From Streptomyces sp. NBC_00094 (lineage in GTDB: Bacteria; Actinomycetota; Actinomycetes; Streptomycetales; Streptomycetaceae), in NCBI RefSeq assembly GCF_026343125.1, contig NZ_JAPEMB010000001.1, positions 4,903,501 through 4,967,500 on the forward strand: DNA of 64,000 bases, in the 5' to 3' direction. Shown here in pieces: positions 17,109 through 25,155 of this stretch (positions are counted from its first letter, which is position 1; every line of letters starts with the position of its first letter). The notes beneath the pieces are model-generated. The model did no database searches, was not told where the DNA came from, and worked only from the letters and a program-made list of their open reading frames with translations. A program made the position numbers and the translations under genes.

Positions 17109-19565
17109 ATGTCGGAGTCGGAGCAGTCGCGGGACACGGCGAGGGACCCCCGGCGGGACGCTGCCGTGGGGGCCGCGACCGACGGCGACCGAGGGGTCGT
17201 CCCGTCCGCGCGTGAAGCGGAGCGGGACCCGCGGGACGTGACGGACGCGCAGGTCACGGACGACGCGAAGGCCGCGCGGGACACCGTGGGAGCCGAGGGC
17301 TCGGGCGGTGCCGGCGGTGCCGGCGACGCCGCCGACGCGAAGGGCGCCACGGGGCCGGACGTCTCCCGGGAGGCCGCGGGCGCGGTGACCGACGGGACGG
17401 CGAAGCCGGACGCGGTCGCCGACGCGGTCGCCGACGAGTCCTCCGGCGCCGCGGGCCGGATGCGGGGCACCGAGCCGTCCACCGGCCGGGCCGGATTCGG
17501 CGCCGGGGACGGCGACGGCGAGAGCCGGCGCGCCGACGCGGCCGGCGCCGGACGCGTCACGCGGGCGTCCGGCGGCTCTGCCGGATCCGGCGGTGGTCTC
17601 GGCGGTGACCGGTTCCGCAAGGACCCGGTGACCGAGGGCCGGCTGCTCGCCGGCCGCTACCGGCTCGGCGTGGTCCTCGGACGCGGCGGCATGGGAACCG
17701 TGTGGCGCGCGGTCGACGAGACGCTCGGCCGTACCGTCGCCGTCAAGGAGCTCCGCTTCCCCACCAGCATCGACGACGACGAGAAGCGACGCCTCATCAC
17801 CCGGACCCTGCGCGAGGCGAAGGCCATCGCCCGGATCCGCAACAACGGCGCCGTGACCGTGTACGACGTCGTCGACGAGGACGACCGCCCGTGGATCGTC
17901 ATGGAGCTCATCGAGGGCAAGTCCCTCGCCGAGGCGGTGCGCGAGGACGGCACGCTCACGGCCCGCCGCGCCGCCGAGGTCGGCCTCGCCATCCTCGACG
18001 TGCTGCGCTCCGCGCACCGCGAGGGCATCCTCCACCGTGACGTGAAGCCGTCCAACGTGCTGATCGCCGAGGACGGCCGGGTTGTCCTGACCGACTTCGG
18101 CATCGCCCAGGTCGAGGGCGACCCCTCGATCACCTCCACCGGCATGCTCGTCGGCGCGCCCTCCTACATCTCGCCGGAGCGCGCCCGCGGCCACAAGCCC
18201 GGACCGGCCGCCGACCTGTGGTCGCTGGGCGGACTGCTGTACGCGGCGGTCGAGGGCAGCCCGCCGTACGACAAGGGCTCCGCGATCGCCACGCTCACGG
18301 CCGTGATGACCGAGCCGGTCGACCCGCCGAAGAACGCGGGACCCGAGCTGGAGCAGGTCATCTACGGCCTGCTCGCCAAGGACCCGGCCCAGCGCCTGGA
18401 CGACGCCCGCGCGCGCGTCCTGCTGCGGGCCGTGCTCGACGCGCCCGACGCGGCGCCGGAGGTCTCTCCCGAGGTCACCAGGGTCGTACCGCTTCCGCCA
18501 CACCCCGACCGGGCTCCGACGGGTCCGGCGGCCGACCGTGACAGGACGCCCGACGCCGCCGTCGCCGCCGACCGGGTACGCGGCGCCCTGAAGTCCGTGC
18601 GTAACGCGGCGGCCTCCGCGAAGGCCGAGCCGAAGTCGAAGCCGAGGCCGGAGCCGATCCAGGGCGGCGGCCGGCAGGCCCCGGCCCGCGCGCCGCTGAC
18701 CGACGTCGTACCGCGCCGCACCCTGGTGATCATCGCCGCGGTCGCCGTCCTCGCCCTGCTCGGGACGATCCTCGTGGTCTCCCTCACCGGCGGCGGCGAC
18801 GAGGGCAACGAGGGCAAGGGGACCGGCGGCACGACGGCCTCGGCCGGCGTGTCCGGCGGCGGTGCCGACGGGTCCGGCGGCTCCGGGGATTCCGGGTCCG
18901 GCGGGCAGTCGCCGGGCGGGCCCGGCCAGCAGGGCGGCGTACAGCCCGGGGACACCGGATCCAGCGGATCGACGGGCGCCACGGGCACGACCGGGACGAC
19001 GACGGGGACCACGACCGGGACCACGACCGGGACGACCACCGGGACGACGGCCGGGCAGGGTGGCACCACGCCGACCGGCAAGCCCGGCGGCGGCACCGGC
19101 GCGCAGCTGCCCGCGGGCTACACCCTCGTCACCAACGCCAAGTTCCACTTCTCCATGGCGATGCCCGCCACCTTCAAGCTCCGCTCGATACCGGGATACG
19201 CCCTCGGCGGGATATTCAGCGAGAGCGGCGGCTTCCCGCGCGTCCAGGTCGACTTCAACGACAGCCCCAAGGACAACGCGCAGAGCGCCTGGGAGCTGGC
19301 CCGGGCCGGTGTGGCCGTCACCAGCGAGGACTACCGGCACATCGGCATCAGGTCGGTCTCGTACAAGGGCTACCCGACCGTCGCCGACTGGGAGTTCACG
19401 CGTACGCAGAAGGGCATGACCGTCCGTGTGCTCAACCGCGGCTTCAAGGTGGACGCCACGCACGGCTACTCCATCATGGTCACCTGCAAGGCGGACGAGT
19501 GGAACGGCGCGGAGTGCCGGACCCTGCGGGAGACGGCGTTCGCCACGTTCAGCCCCAAGGACTGA
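17109..19565 (+). CDS. Membrane serine/threonine protein kinase
   Basis: PknB-type receptor kinase of 818 residues. About 180 residues of low-complexity Ala/Asp/Gly-rich sequence precede the kinase domain, which has GRGGMGTVWR, VAVKEL (catalytic Lys), HRDVKPSN near residue 309 and DFG near 329, so it should be active. A linker leads to one membrane helix at about 538-561 (LVIIAAVAVLALLGTILVV). Outside, a Gly/Ser/Thr-rich stalk with TTG repeats (about residues 615-645) carries a folded domain of about 150 residues. ATG 17109 was chosen for its GAGGGGA. It heads a cluster of three kinase-like genes; in S. coelicolor the corresponding cluster is, from memory, tied to spore-wall synthesis. Confidence 0.93.
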   Translation: MSESEQSRDTARDPRRDAAVGAATDGDRGVVPSAREAERDPRDVTDAQVTDDAKAARDTVGAEGSGGAGGAGDAADAKGATGPDVSREAAGAVTDGTAKPDAVADAVADESSGAAGRMRGTEPSTGRAGFGAGDGDGESRRADAAGAGRVTRASGGSAGSGGGLGGDRFRKDPVTEGRLLAGRYRLGVVLGRGGMGTVWRAVDETLGRTVAVKELRFPTSIDDDEKRRLITRTLREAKAIARIRNNGAVTVYDVVDEDDRPWIVMELIEGKSLAEAVREDGTLTARRAAEVGLAILDVLRSAHREGILHRDVKPSNVLIAEDGRVVLTDFGIAQVEGDPSITSTGMLVGAPSYISPERARGHKPGPAADLWSLGGLLYAAVEGSPPYDKGSAIATLTAVMTEPVDPPKNAGPELEQVIYGLLAKDPAQRLDDARARVLLRAVLDAPDAAPEVSPEVTRVVPLPPHPDRAPTGPAADRDRTPDAAVAADRVRGALKSVRNAAASAKAEPKSKPRPEPIQGGGRQAPARAPLTDVVPRRTLVIIAAVAVLALLGTILVVSLTGGGDEGNEGKGTGGTTASAGVSGGGADGSGGSGDSGSGGQSPGGPGQQGGVQPGDTGSSGSTGATGTTGTTTGTTTGTTTGTTTGTTAGQGGTTPTGKPGGGTGAQLPAGYTLVTNAKFHFSMAMPATFKLRSIPGYALGGIFSESGGFPRVQVDFNDSPKDNAQSAWELARAGVAVTSEDYRHIGIRSVSYKGYPTVADWEFTRTQKGMTVRVLNRGFKVDATHGYSIMVTCKADEWNGAECRTLRETAFATFSPKD

Positions 19566-19713
19566 CCGGCGCCACGTATCGTGAGAGGCCGTGGACCGTT
19601 CGCAGCCGACAAATGCCGCTAACTGCACGGTGCCGGACCGGAATTGACGGACTCGCGTGATCCGAAGGATCCGCGGGTCCACGGGGGACAGCGTGCGCGC
19701 GTGGGGAGGCGTC

Positions 19714-22700
19714 GTGGACGACTACGCGGGAAGGGTGCTGGCGGACCGCTACCGCCTGCCGCTGCCGCCGACCGGCACGGACGAGGGCGTCCACGGCTTC
19801 GCCGAGACGCGCGCCTTCGACACGTACAGCGGGCAGGAGGTCCTGGTCCGCCAGGTGCCGCTGCCGGAGTTCGTCGACGCCGAGGTGCTCGACGACGGGG
19901 ACGGTCCCGCCCAGTCCTACGGTGGCGAGGGGCGCGCGACCCGCCGGCCGGCCGAGCCCGTCGTGCGGCGGGCGATCGAGGCCGCCCAGGCCGCCGCGCA
20001 GATCCCCGACCACCCGCTCCTCGACCAGGTCTTCGACGTCTTCGCGGAGGCCGGTTCGCTGTGGATAGTGAGTGAGGTCGTGGCCGCCAGGCCACTGGCG
20101 GCGCTCCTCGCCGAGCGGCCCCTCAACCCGTACCGTGCGGCCGAGATCGGCGCGGACGTCCTCACCGCCCTGCGCGCGCTCCACGCCCACGGCTGGGTCC
20201 ACCGGAACATCACTTCCAGGACCGTGCTCGTCTGCGACGACGGCCGGGTGGTCCTCACGGGCCTCGCGGTGGGCGCCGCGGAGGAGGCCCTGTGTGGCTA
20301 CGCGCCGGTGCCGGAACCGGAGGACGAGGGGCGGGAGTTCGGGTCGAGGTTCGGGGCGGGGACGGAGGCCGGGACGTCGGCCGGCTTCGCGTCCCGCGAG
20401 TTCGAGCCCGATTTCCCGCCCGCGCCGGAGCCCGAGTTCGCCGAGGTGTACAGCTCAGACCTCTACGAGGCCGAGGTCTACGGGGAGGCGGGCGTCCACG
20501 GGGAGGCGGGCGTCCACGGGGAGGCGGACGCCTATGAAGAGGCGGGCTTCCACGAAGAGGCGGACGTCTACGAAGAGACGGGCGTCTACGAAGAGGCGGT
20601 CGTCTACGAGGAGGCGGTCGTCTACGAGGAGGCGGTCGTCTACGAGGAGGCCGACGAGGCCTCGTACGGGGCGGACTCGGGCGAGGAGCCTCTCGGGGAG
20701 GTGGCCTACGGTCACGGAACCGATCCCGGGCCGGGCCCCGACGGCGAGACCGACGGATCCGACGCGTACGACGAGCACGAGGGATACGAGGGATACGACG
20801 GGTACGGGCGGGACCCCTACGGGGCCGACCCGTACGGAGCCGGGGCGAAGTCCGCTGCCGAGCCCAGGACCGGGGCCGAGCCCCGGGCCGTCGCCCCGCC
20901 GCCCACCGCCGACGTACGGGCCGCGCGGGCCGGGGCCATCGCCGCGTACCGGGCCGGGGCGCGCGCCGCGGCGCGGCTCGGCGAGACGGGGGCGCTCCCC
21001 GTCCAGCGCCCCGCGCCGACGGAGCCGCCCGAGGCCCCGGCTCCCGCGCCCGCACCGCCGCCCGCCCCCGTGCCCGCGTCCCGTACGCCCGAGCCGCAGT
21101 GGTGGTCGCAGGCGGCGGACGACGACGAGGGTGACGACGACGACGGTGACCTGACGTACGGCGGCGGCCCGCAGGCCGGGCCCCCGCCGCGCGTGCACCT
21201 CGCCGGCAACTGGAGCGACGGTCCGCATGCCGCGCGCGACGGTTCCGGGCCGATCCCCGCCGGTGGTTCCGGCCCCGGCCGCGGTCCCGTGCTGCCCGGT
21301 TCGGGCCGCCCGGCGCTGCCCGCCGGGTACACGGCCGCGACGCCGGACCCCGCGCGCCTCCCGGTCCCGGCCGGCGTCCCCGGGCCCGAGCGGGGCGCCG
21401 TACCGGCCCAGGTCCACCGCGGTCCCACCACGCGCCTCGCCGCCGAGCGGGCCCGTCAGACGAGGATCGCGGTCGTCGGAGCCGTCACCGAGCGCTGGGC
21501 ACCCGAGCAGGCCGGCCCCGTGCACGAGAACTGGCGGCTCGCCCCGCCCATCGGCCCCGCCACCGATCTGTGGGCGCTCGGCGCACTCCTCTACCGGGCC
21601 GTCCAGGGCCACGCCCCCTACCCGGAGGACAGCGCCGCCGAGCTCGTCCAACTGGTCTGCGCCGAGCCGCCCGCCTTCGCCGAGGAGTGCGGGCCGCTGC
21701 GCCCGGTCGTGGAGTCCCTGCTCCGCCAGGACCCCACCGAGCGGCCCGACTTCGAGGAGCTGCGCGGCTGGCTGCGCTCCCTCGTGCGCTCGGCGCCGGA
21801 GCCGGAGGCCGGTGCCGGCGTCGTGCCGCTGCCGTCCTTCGACGAGACGCGGCTGCCGATCGTGCGCCGTCGCGGCGAGCTGGTGCGCAGGCGCCGCAAG
21901 GCGGCGGCGGCGGGCGCGGGGGCCGGCCGTCACCGTCACAAGCGGGGCAAGGACCCCCGCCCGGCCGCGGGCACGACGGCCCTCCACGAGAACGGGTACG
22001 AGGCCGCGCGGGATGCCGCGTACGAGACCGCGGACCAGGGCGCGTACGAGACCGCGAACCAGGGCGCGTACGCCGACGAGCGCATGGAGTTCCAGGAGGA
22101 GGTCCCGCAGCGCGCACCCCGTACGCCCCGGGCCCCTCGCGCACCCCGCACCCCCCGGAGCCCGGCTCGGGCCGAGGGCTCGCCGAGCTCCCTCGGCCGT
22201 ACCCTGCTGCTCCTCGTCCTGCTCCTGCTCGGCGGGGCCGTGGCGTACGCCGTCTTCTTCCTGCCGGGCGAGGGGAAGGAGCCGGCGGCGGGCGCTCCGA
22301 CGACCGGCTCGTCCCCCCGTACCACCGCGCCGAGCGCCGTACCCACGGGCGCTCCGTCCGCGACCACCGGGCAGCCCGCGGAACCGTCGGCCGAGCCGTC
22401 CACGACCCGGCCCGCGGCCGATCCGCCGGCGCCCGCCCCGGCCGCCGGGTACGCCCTGCGCCAGGACCCGGAGGGCTTCCGGATCGCGGTGCCGACCGGG
22501 TGGCGACGCAGCCCGATCAACGACGCCGGGCAAGTGCGCTACACCGACGGCGACTTCACGATGATCGTGGTCCCCGGCCGGGACGCCGTCCGCGACAACG
22601 GCTCGGACCCCCTGGAGTACCAGAACACCAAGGAGCGCGAGCTGGAGCCGGTTCGCACGTCCAGCTGGTCGGGCGCGGAGTCGACCCGCCGGGTCGTCAT

Positions 22701-22893
22701 CGGCAACACGGCGACGGCCACGGGCAGCTACTGGTGGCTGGACGGCACCGGGCGTCAGGTCTTCGTCCGCAACCTCGCCCTGATCGACGGCGGCCGGTAC
22801 CACGTCGTGCTGGTCATCGGCCCGAACAGCGAGCGCGACAAGGTCTCCGAGATCCACGAGGAGGCCACGAAGGCGTTCCGGCCGGGACGCTGA
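19714..22893 (+). CDS. Membrane pseudokinase with a large insertion in the kinase fold
   Basis: About 1059 residues. The N-lobe (VLADRYRLPLP) has no glycine loop, the VAVK lysine is replaced (EVLVRQVPL), HRD reads HRN (HRNITSRTVLV near residue 163) and DFG reads GLA near 183. Nearly 400 acidic and Pro/Ala-rich residues, including an 18-bp repeat, follow before the C-lobe resumes at about 605 (WRLAPPIGPATDLWALGALL). A membrane helix is at about 828-850 and a roughly 170-residue extracellular domain resembles those of the flanking kinases (DPEGFRIAVPTGWRR). It is most likely a catalytically dead partner or scaffold. The start is uncertain: GTG 19714 has GGGGAGG 4 bases upstream; GTG 19693 is possible. 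Confidence 0.9.
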   Translation: MDDYAGRVLADRYRLPLPPTGTDEGVHGFAETRAFDTYSGQEVLVRQVPLPEFVDAEVLDDGDGPAQSYGGEGRATRRPAEPVVRRAIEAAQAAAQIPDHPLLDQVFDVFAEAGSLWIVSEVVAARPLAALLAERPLNPYRAAEIGADVLTALRALHAHGWVHRNITSRTVLVCDDGRVVLTGLAVGAAEEALCGYAPVPEPEDEGREFGSRFGAGTEAGTSAGFASREFEPDFPPAPEPEFAEVYSSDLYEAEVYGEAGVHGEAGVHGEADAYEEAGFHEEADVYEETGVYEEAVVYEEAVVYEEAVVYEEADEASYGADSGEEPLGEVAYGHGTDPGPGPDGETDGSDAYDEHEGYEGYDGYGRDPYGADPYGAGAKSAAEPRTGAEPRAVAPPPTADVRAARAGAIAAYRAGARAAARLGETGALPVQRPAPTEPPEAPAPAPAPPPAPVPASRTPEPQWWSQAADDDEGDDDDGDLTYGGGPQAGPPPRVHLAGNWSDGPHAARDGSGPIPAGGSGPGRGPVLPGSGRPALPAGYTAATPDPARLPVPAGVPGPERGAVPAQVHRGPTTRLAAERARQTRIAVVGAVTERWAPEQAGPVHENWRLAPPIGPATDLWALGALLYRAVQGHAPYPEDSAAELVQLVCAEPPAFAEECGPLRPVVESLLRQDPTERPDFEELRGWLRSLVRSAPEPEAGAGVVPLPSFDETRLPIVRRRGELVRRRRKAAAAGAGAGRHRHKRGKDPRPAAGTTALHENGYEAARDAAYETADQGAYETANQGAYADERMEFQEEVPQRAPRTPRAPRAPRTPRSPARAEGSPSSLGRTLLLLVLLLLGGAVAYAVFFLPGEGKEPAAGAPTTGSSPRTTAPSAVPTGAPSATTGQPAEPSAEPSTTRPAADPPAPAPAAGYALRQDPEGFRIAVPTGWRRSPINDAGQVRYTDGDFTMIVVPGRDAVRDNGSDPLEYQNTKERELEPVRTSSWSGAESTRRVVIGNTATATGSYWWLDGTGRQVFVRNLALIDGGRYHVVLVIGPNSERDKVSEIHEEATKAFRPGR
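20473..20652 (+). repeat. Ten tandem 18-bp units coding an acidic hexapeptide repeat
   Basis: Units of the form GNCGTCTACGAGGAGGCG code for V-Y/H-E/G-E-A-X inside the pseudokinase insertion. The last three units are nearly identical and the earlier ones diverge, a gradient expected of recent slippage at one end. All units keep the frame. Confidence 0.85.
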
Positions 22894-23089
22894 GCCGGAC
22901 GGGAACGACGCGCTGAGCCGGACGGGAACGACGCGCTGAGCCGGACGGGAACGACGTGCTGAGCCCGACGCGACCGACGCGCTGAGCCGGACGGGTGACG
23001 CGCTGATCCGGGCAGGACCGACGCGCTGAGCCGGACGGGTGACGCGCTGATCCGGGCAGGACCGACGCGCTGAGCCGGACGGGTGACAC
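22889..23089. repeat. Nine tandem 21/23-bp repeats starting at the pseudokinase stop codon
   Basis: Units begin at 22889, 22912, 22935, 22958, 22981, 23002, 23025, 23046 and 23069. Consensus GCTGAGCCGGACGGGAACGAC with a shorter variant ending GGGTGAC and a variant reading GCTGATCCGGGCAGGACC. The first unit contains the TGA stop of the pseudokinase gene and every unit carries a TGA. The last four units form two copies of a 44-bp composite. The rest of the 360-bp gap before the next kinase gene shows no gene, only a possible -10 TAACCT at 23221. Confidence 0.9.
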
Positions 23090-23253
23090 GCCGGAGCAGT
23101 CGGGGTCGACACGCGGACCGGGCGGGGTGCCGCGGCGCGGGCGCCGGCCCGTCACCGTCCCCTGGTCACAGTGCTGTTCCTATGCGAGCCCCGAGGTTCC
23201 GCCGCCCGTACCCCCCTCCGTAACCTGACATCAGAAGGAACGGGCGGGGGCAA

Positions 23254-25002
23254 GTGGAACATTCTCAGAGCACAGGGGCGGGGTTGTTGCTCGCGGGTCG
23301 TTACCGGCTCGGCGAGTGCATCGGGCGCGGCGGCATGGGCAAGGTCTGGCGCGCGCACGACGAGGTACTGCACCGCGTGGTCGCGGTGAAGGAGCTGACG
23401 GCGGGTCGGTTCGTGGCGGAGGCCGACCGCCTCGTGCTGCACGCGCGGACGCAGAAGGAGGCCCGGGCCGCCGCCCGGATCACCCACCCGGGCGTGGTCA
23501 CCGTCCACGACGTCCTGGAGCACGACAGCCGTCCGTGGATCGTGATGCAGTACGTCGACGGGCCCTCGCTCGCCGACGCCACCAAGGAGACGGGCGCGAT
23601 CGAGCCCCGCGAGGCGGCCAGGGTCGGGCTGCACGTCCTCGGCGCGCTGCGGGCCGCGCACGCGGCCGGGGTGCTGCACCGGGACGTCAAGCCGGGCAAC
23701 GTCCTGCTGGCGCGGGACGGACGCGTGCTGATCACCGACTTCGGGATCGCGGCGATCGAGGGGGACTCGACGATCACGCGGACCGGGGAGATCGTCGGTT
23801 CCATCGACTATCTGGCACCCGAGCGGGTACGGGGTGGCGATCCCGGTCCCGCCTCCGACCTCTGGTCCCTCGGGGCCACGCTGTACACGGCGGTGGAGGG
23901 CACCTCGCCGTTCCGCCGGACCTCGCCGATCAGCACGATGCAGGCCGTGGTGACCGAGGAGCCGCCGTACCCGGAGAAGGCGGGGCCGCTCGCACCCGTC
24001 ATCGTGGCCCTGCTGCGCAAGGATCCGGATCACCGTCCGCGCGCGGACGAGGCCGAGCGGATGCTGCTCGACGCGATGGAGGGACGGACGCCGCAGGCGG
24101 CGCAGGCGTACGTGCCGACCCAGCGCGTGGCCAAGGACGACCTGACGGCGCTGCCGGACGGGAGAGGCGGGACGGCTCCGCACGACGGGGCGGTTGAGGG
24201 GCGCACGGCAGGCGAGGGGCGCACGGCCGGTACGGACGGCCCGGCGGGTTCGCACGGGGGGCCGCGTACGTCCACGGCGCAGTGGCCACAGTCGGCCCAG
24301 GGGGCGCAGGCATCCCAGGGGGCGCAGACGCCCCAGGGCCCGCAGTCGCCCCCCACCCTGGTGCCCACCACCACCCCCTCGGGCCGGGGCCGCTGGCGCG
24401 CCGCCGTCCTCGCGGCCGTGCTCGCCGGTCTCGTCGCGGGCGGTGCCGTCTTCGTCGCCATGAACTACGCGGGCGGCGACCGGAACGGCAACCGCACCTC
24501 CGGCACCTCGACCCCCACCTCCGGCACCACCCGGGGCACCGGGAGCGTCATCCCGGACGGCTGGCACCGCGTCGACGACCCGGAGGGCTTCAGCCTCCTC
24601 GTACCGAAGGGCTGGAAGCGGCAGACGGAGGGCGACCAGATCGACTACACCCCGGACAACGGCAACCACCGCATCCGGATCAGCATCGACCGGAAACCCG
24701 ACTTCGAGAACCCGTACATGCACGCCCTCGACCTGGAGCGCGTCCTCGAGAAGCGGATGGACTACGCCCGGAACAAGCTCACCCAGACCACCTACCGCGA
24801 CCAGGTCCGCTCCTGCCTGTGGGAGTTCACCTGGACCGAGAGGAAGAACTTCCCCGGGCCCCGGCACGCGATCGACCTCATGTACTACGAGGACGACGGC
24901 ACGGAGTACGCCCTGTACATGTCCTCGCCGGAGTCGAGCTGGGAAACCACCCGGGAACAGTTCGACATCGTCCTCCAGCACTGGCGGGCGCCGGGCGACT
25001 GA
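23254..25002 (+). CDS. Membrane serine/threonine protein kinase
   Basis: Receptor kinase of 582 residues. The kinase domain occupies about residues 12-280 with GRGGMGKVWR, VAVKEL, HRDVKPGNVLL near 143 and TDFGIA near 163, all catalytic residues present. A Gln/Pro/Ala-rich linker is followed by one membrane helix at about 382-405 (AAVLAAVLAGLVAGGAVFVA) and an extracellular domain that opens with DDPEGFSLLVPKGWKR and has WEFTWTER, like the other two proteins of the cluster. The start is GTG 23254 with GGGGG 3-8 bases upstream. Probable roles are cell-wall or differentiation signalling; the ligand is unknown. Confidence 0.94.
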   Translation: MEHSQSTGAGLLLAGRYRLGECIGRGGMGKVWRAHDEVLHRVVAVKELTAGRFVAEADRLVLHARTQKEARAAARITHPGVVTVHDVLEHDSRPWIVMQYVDGPSLADATKETGAIEPREAARVGLHVLGALRAAHAAGVLHRDVKPGNVLLARDGRVLITDFGIAAIEGDSTITRTGEIVGSIDYLAPERVRGGDPGPASDLWSLGATLYTAVEGTSPFRRTSPISTMQAVVTEEPPYPEKAGPLAPVIVALLRKDPDHRPRADEAERMLLDAMEGRTPQAAQAYVPTQRVAKDDLTALPDGRGGTAPHDGAVEGRTAGEGRTAGTDGPAGSHGGPRTSTAQWPQSAQGAQASQGAQTPQGPQSPPTLVPTTTPSGRGRWRAAVLAAVLAGLVAGGAVFVAMNYAGGDRNGNRTSGTSTPTSGTTRGTGSVIPDGWHRVDDPEGFSLLVPKGWKRQTEGDQIDYTPDNGNHRIRISIDRKPDFENPYMHALDLERVLEKRMDYARNKLTQTTYRDQVRSCLWEFTWTERKNFPGPRHAIDLMYYEDDGTEYALYMSSPESSWETTREQFDIVLQHWRAPGD

Positions 25003-25155
25003 GCCTTCGGGAAATCTCCGGGGAGGGCCTTCCCTCAGCCGTAAGCCCCTGATCAGGGCTTATGTGCCAGTGATCGCTGGCGCGATGTGTGCACCCGGTG
25101 AAAACGCGTTACCGACGGGTACCCAAAGGGCGGATCGCCGCCTACGCTCGCCCGT

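Noticed and set aside
22889..23089. CRISPR array
   Set aside because: Units are directly adjacent without unique spacers and there are no cas genes.
22814..23155. Minus-strand frames reading through the 21/23-bp repeat array as RPAQRVG-type repeats
   Set aside because: Translated repeat DNA without ribosome-binding site; the array is better explained as non-coding tandem repeats.
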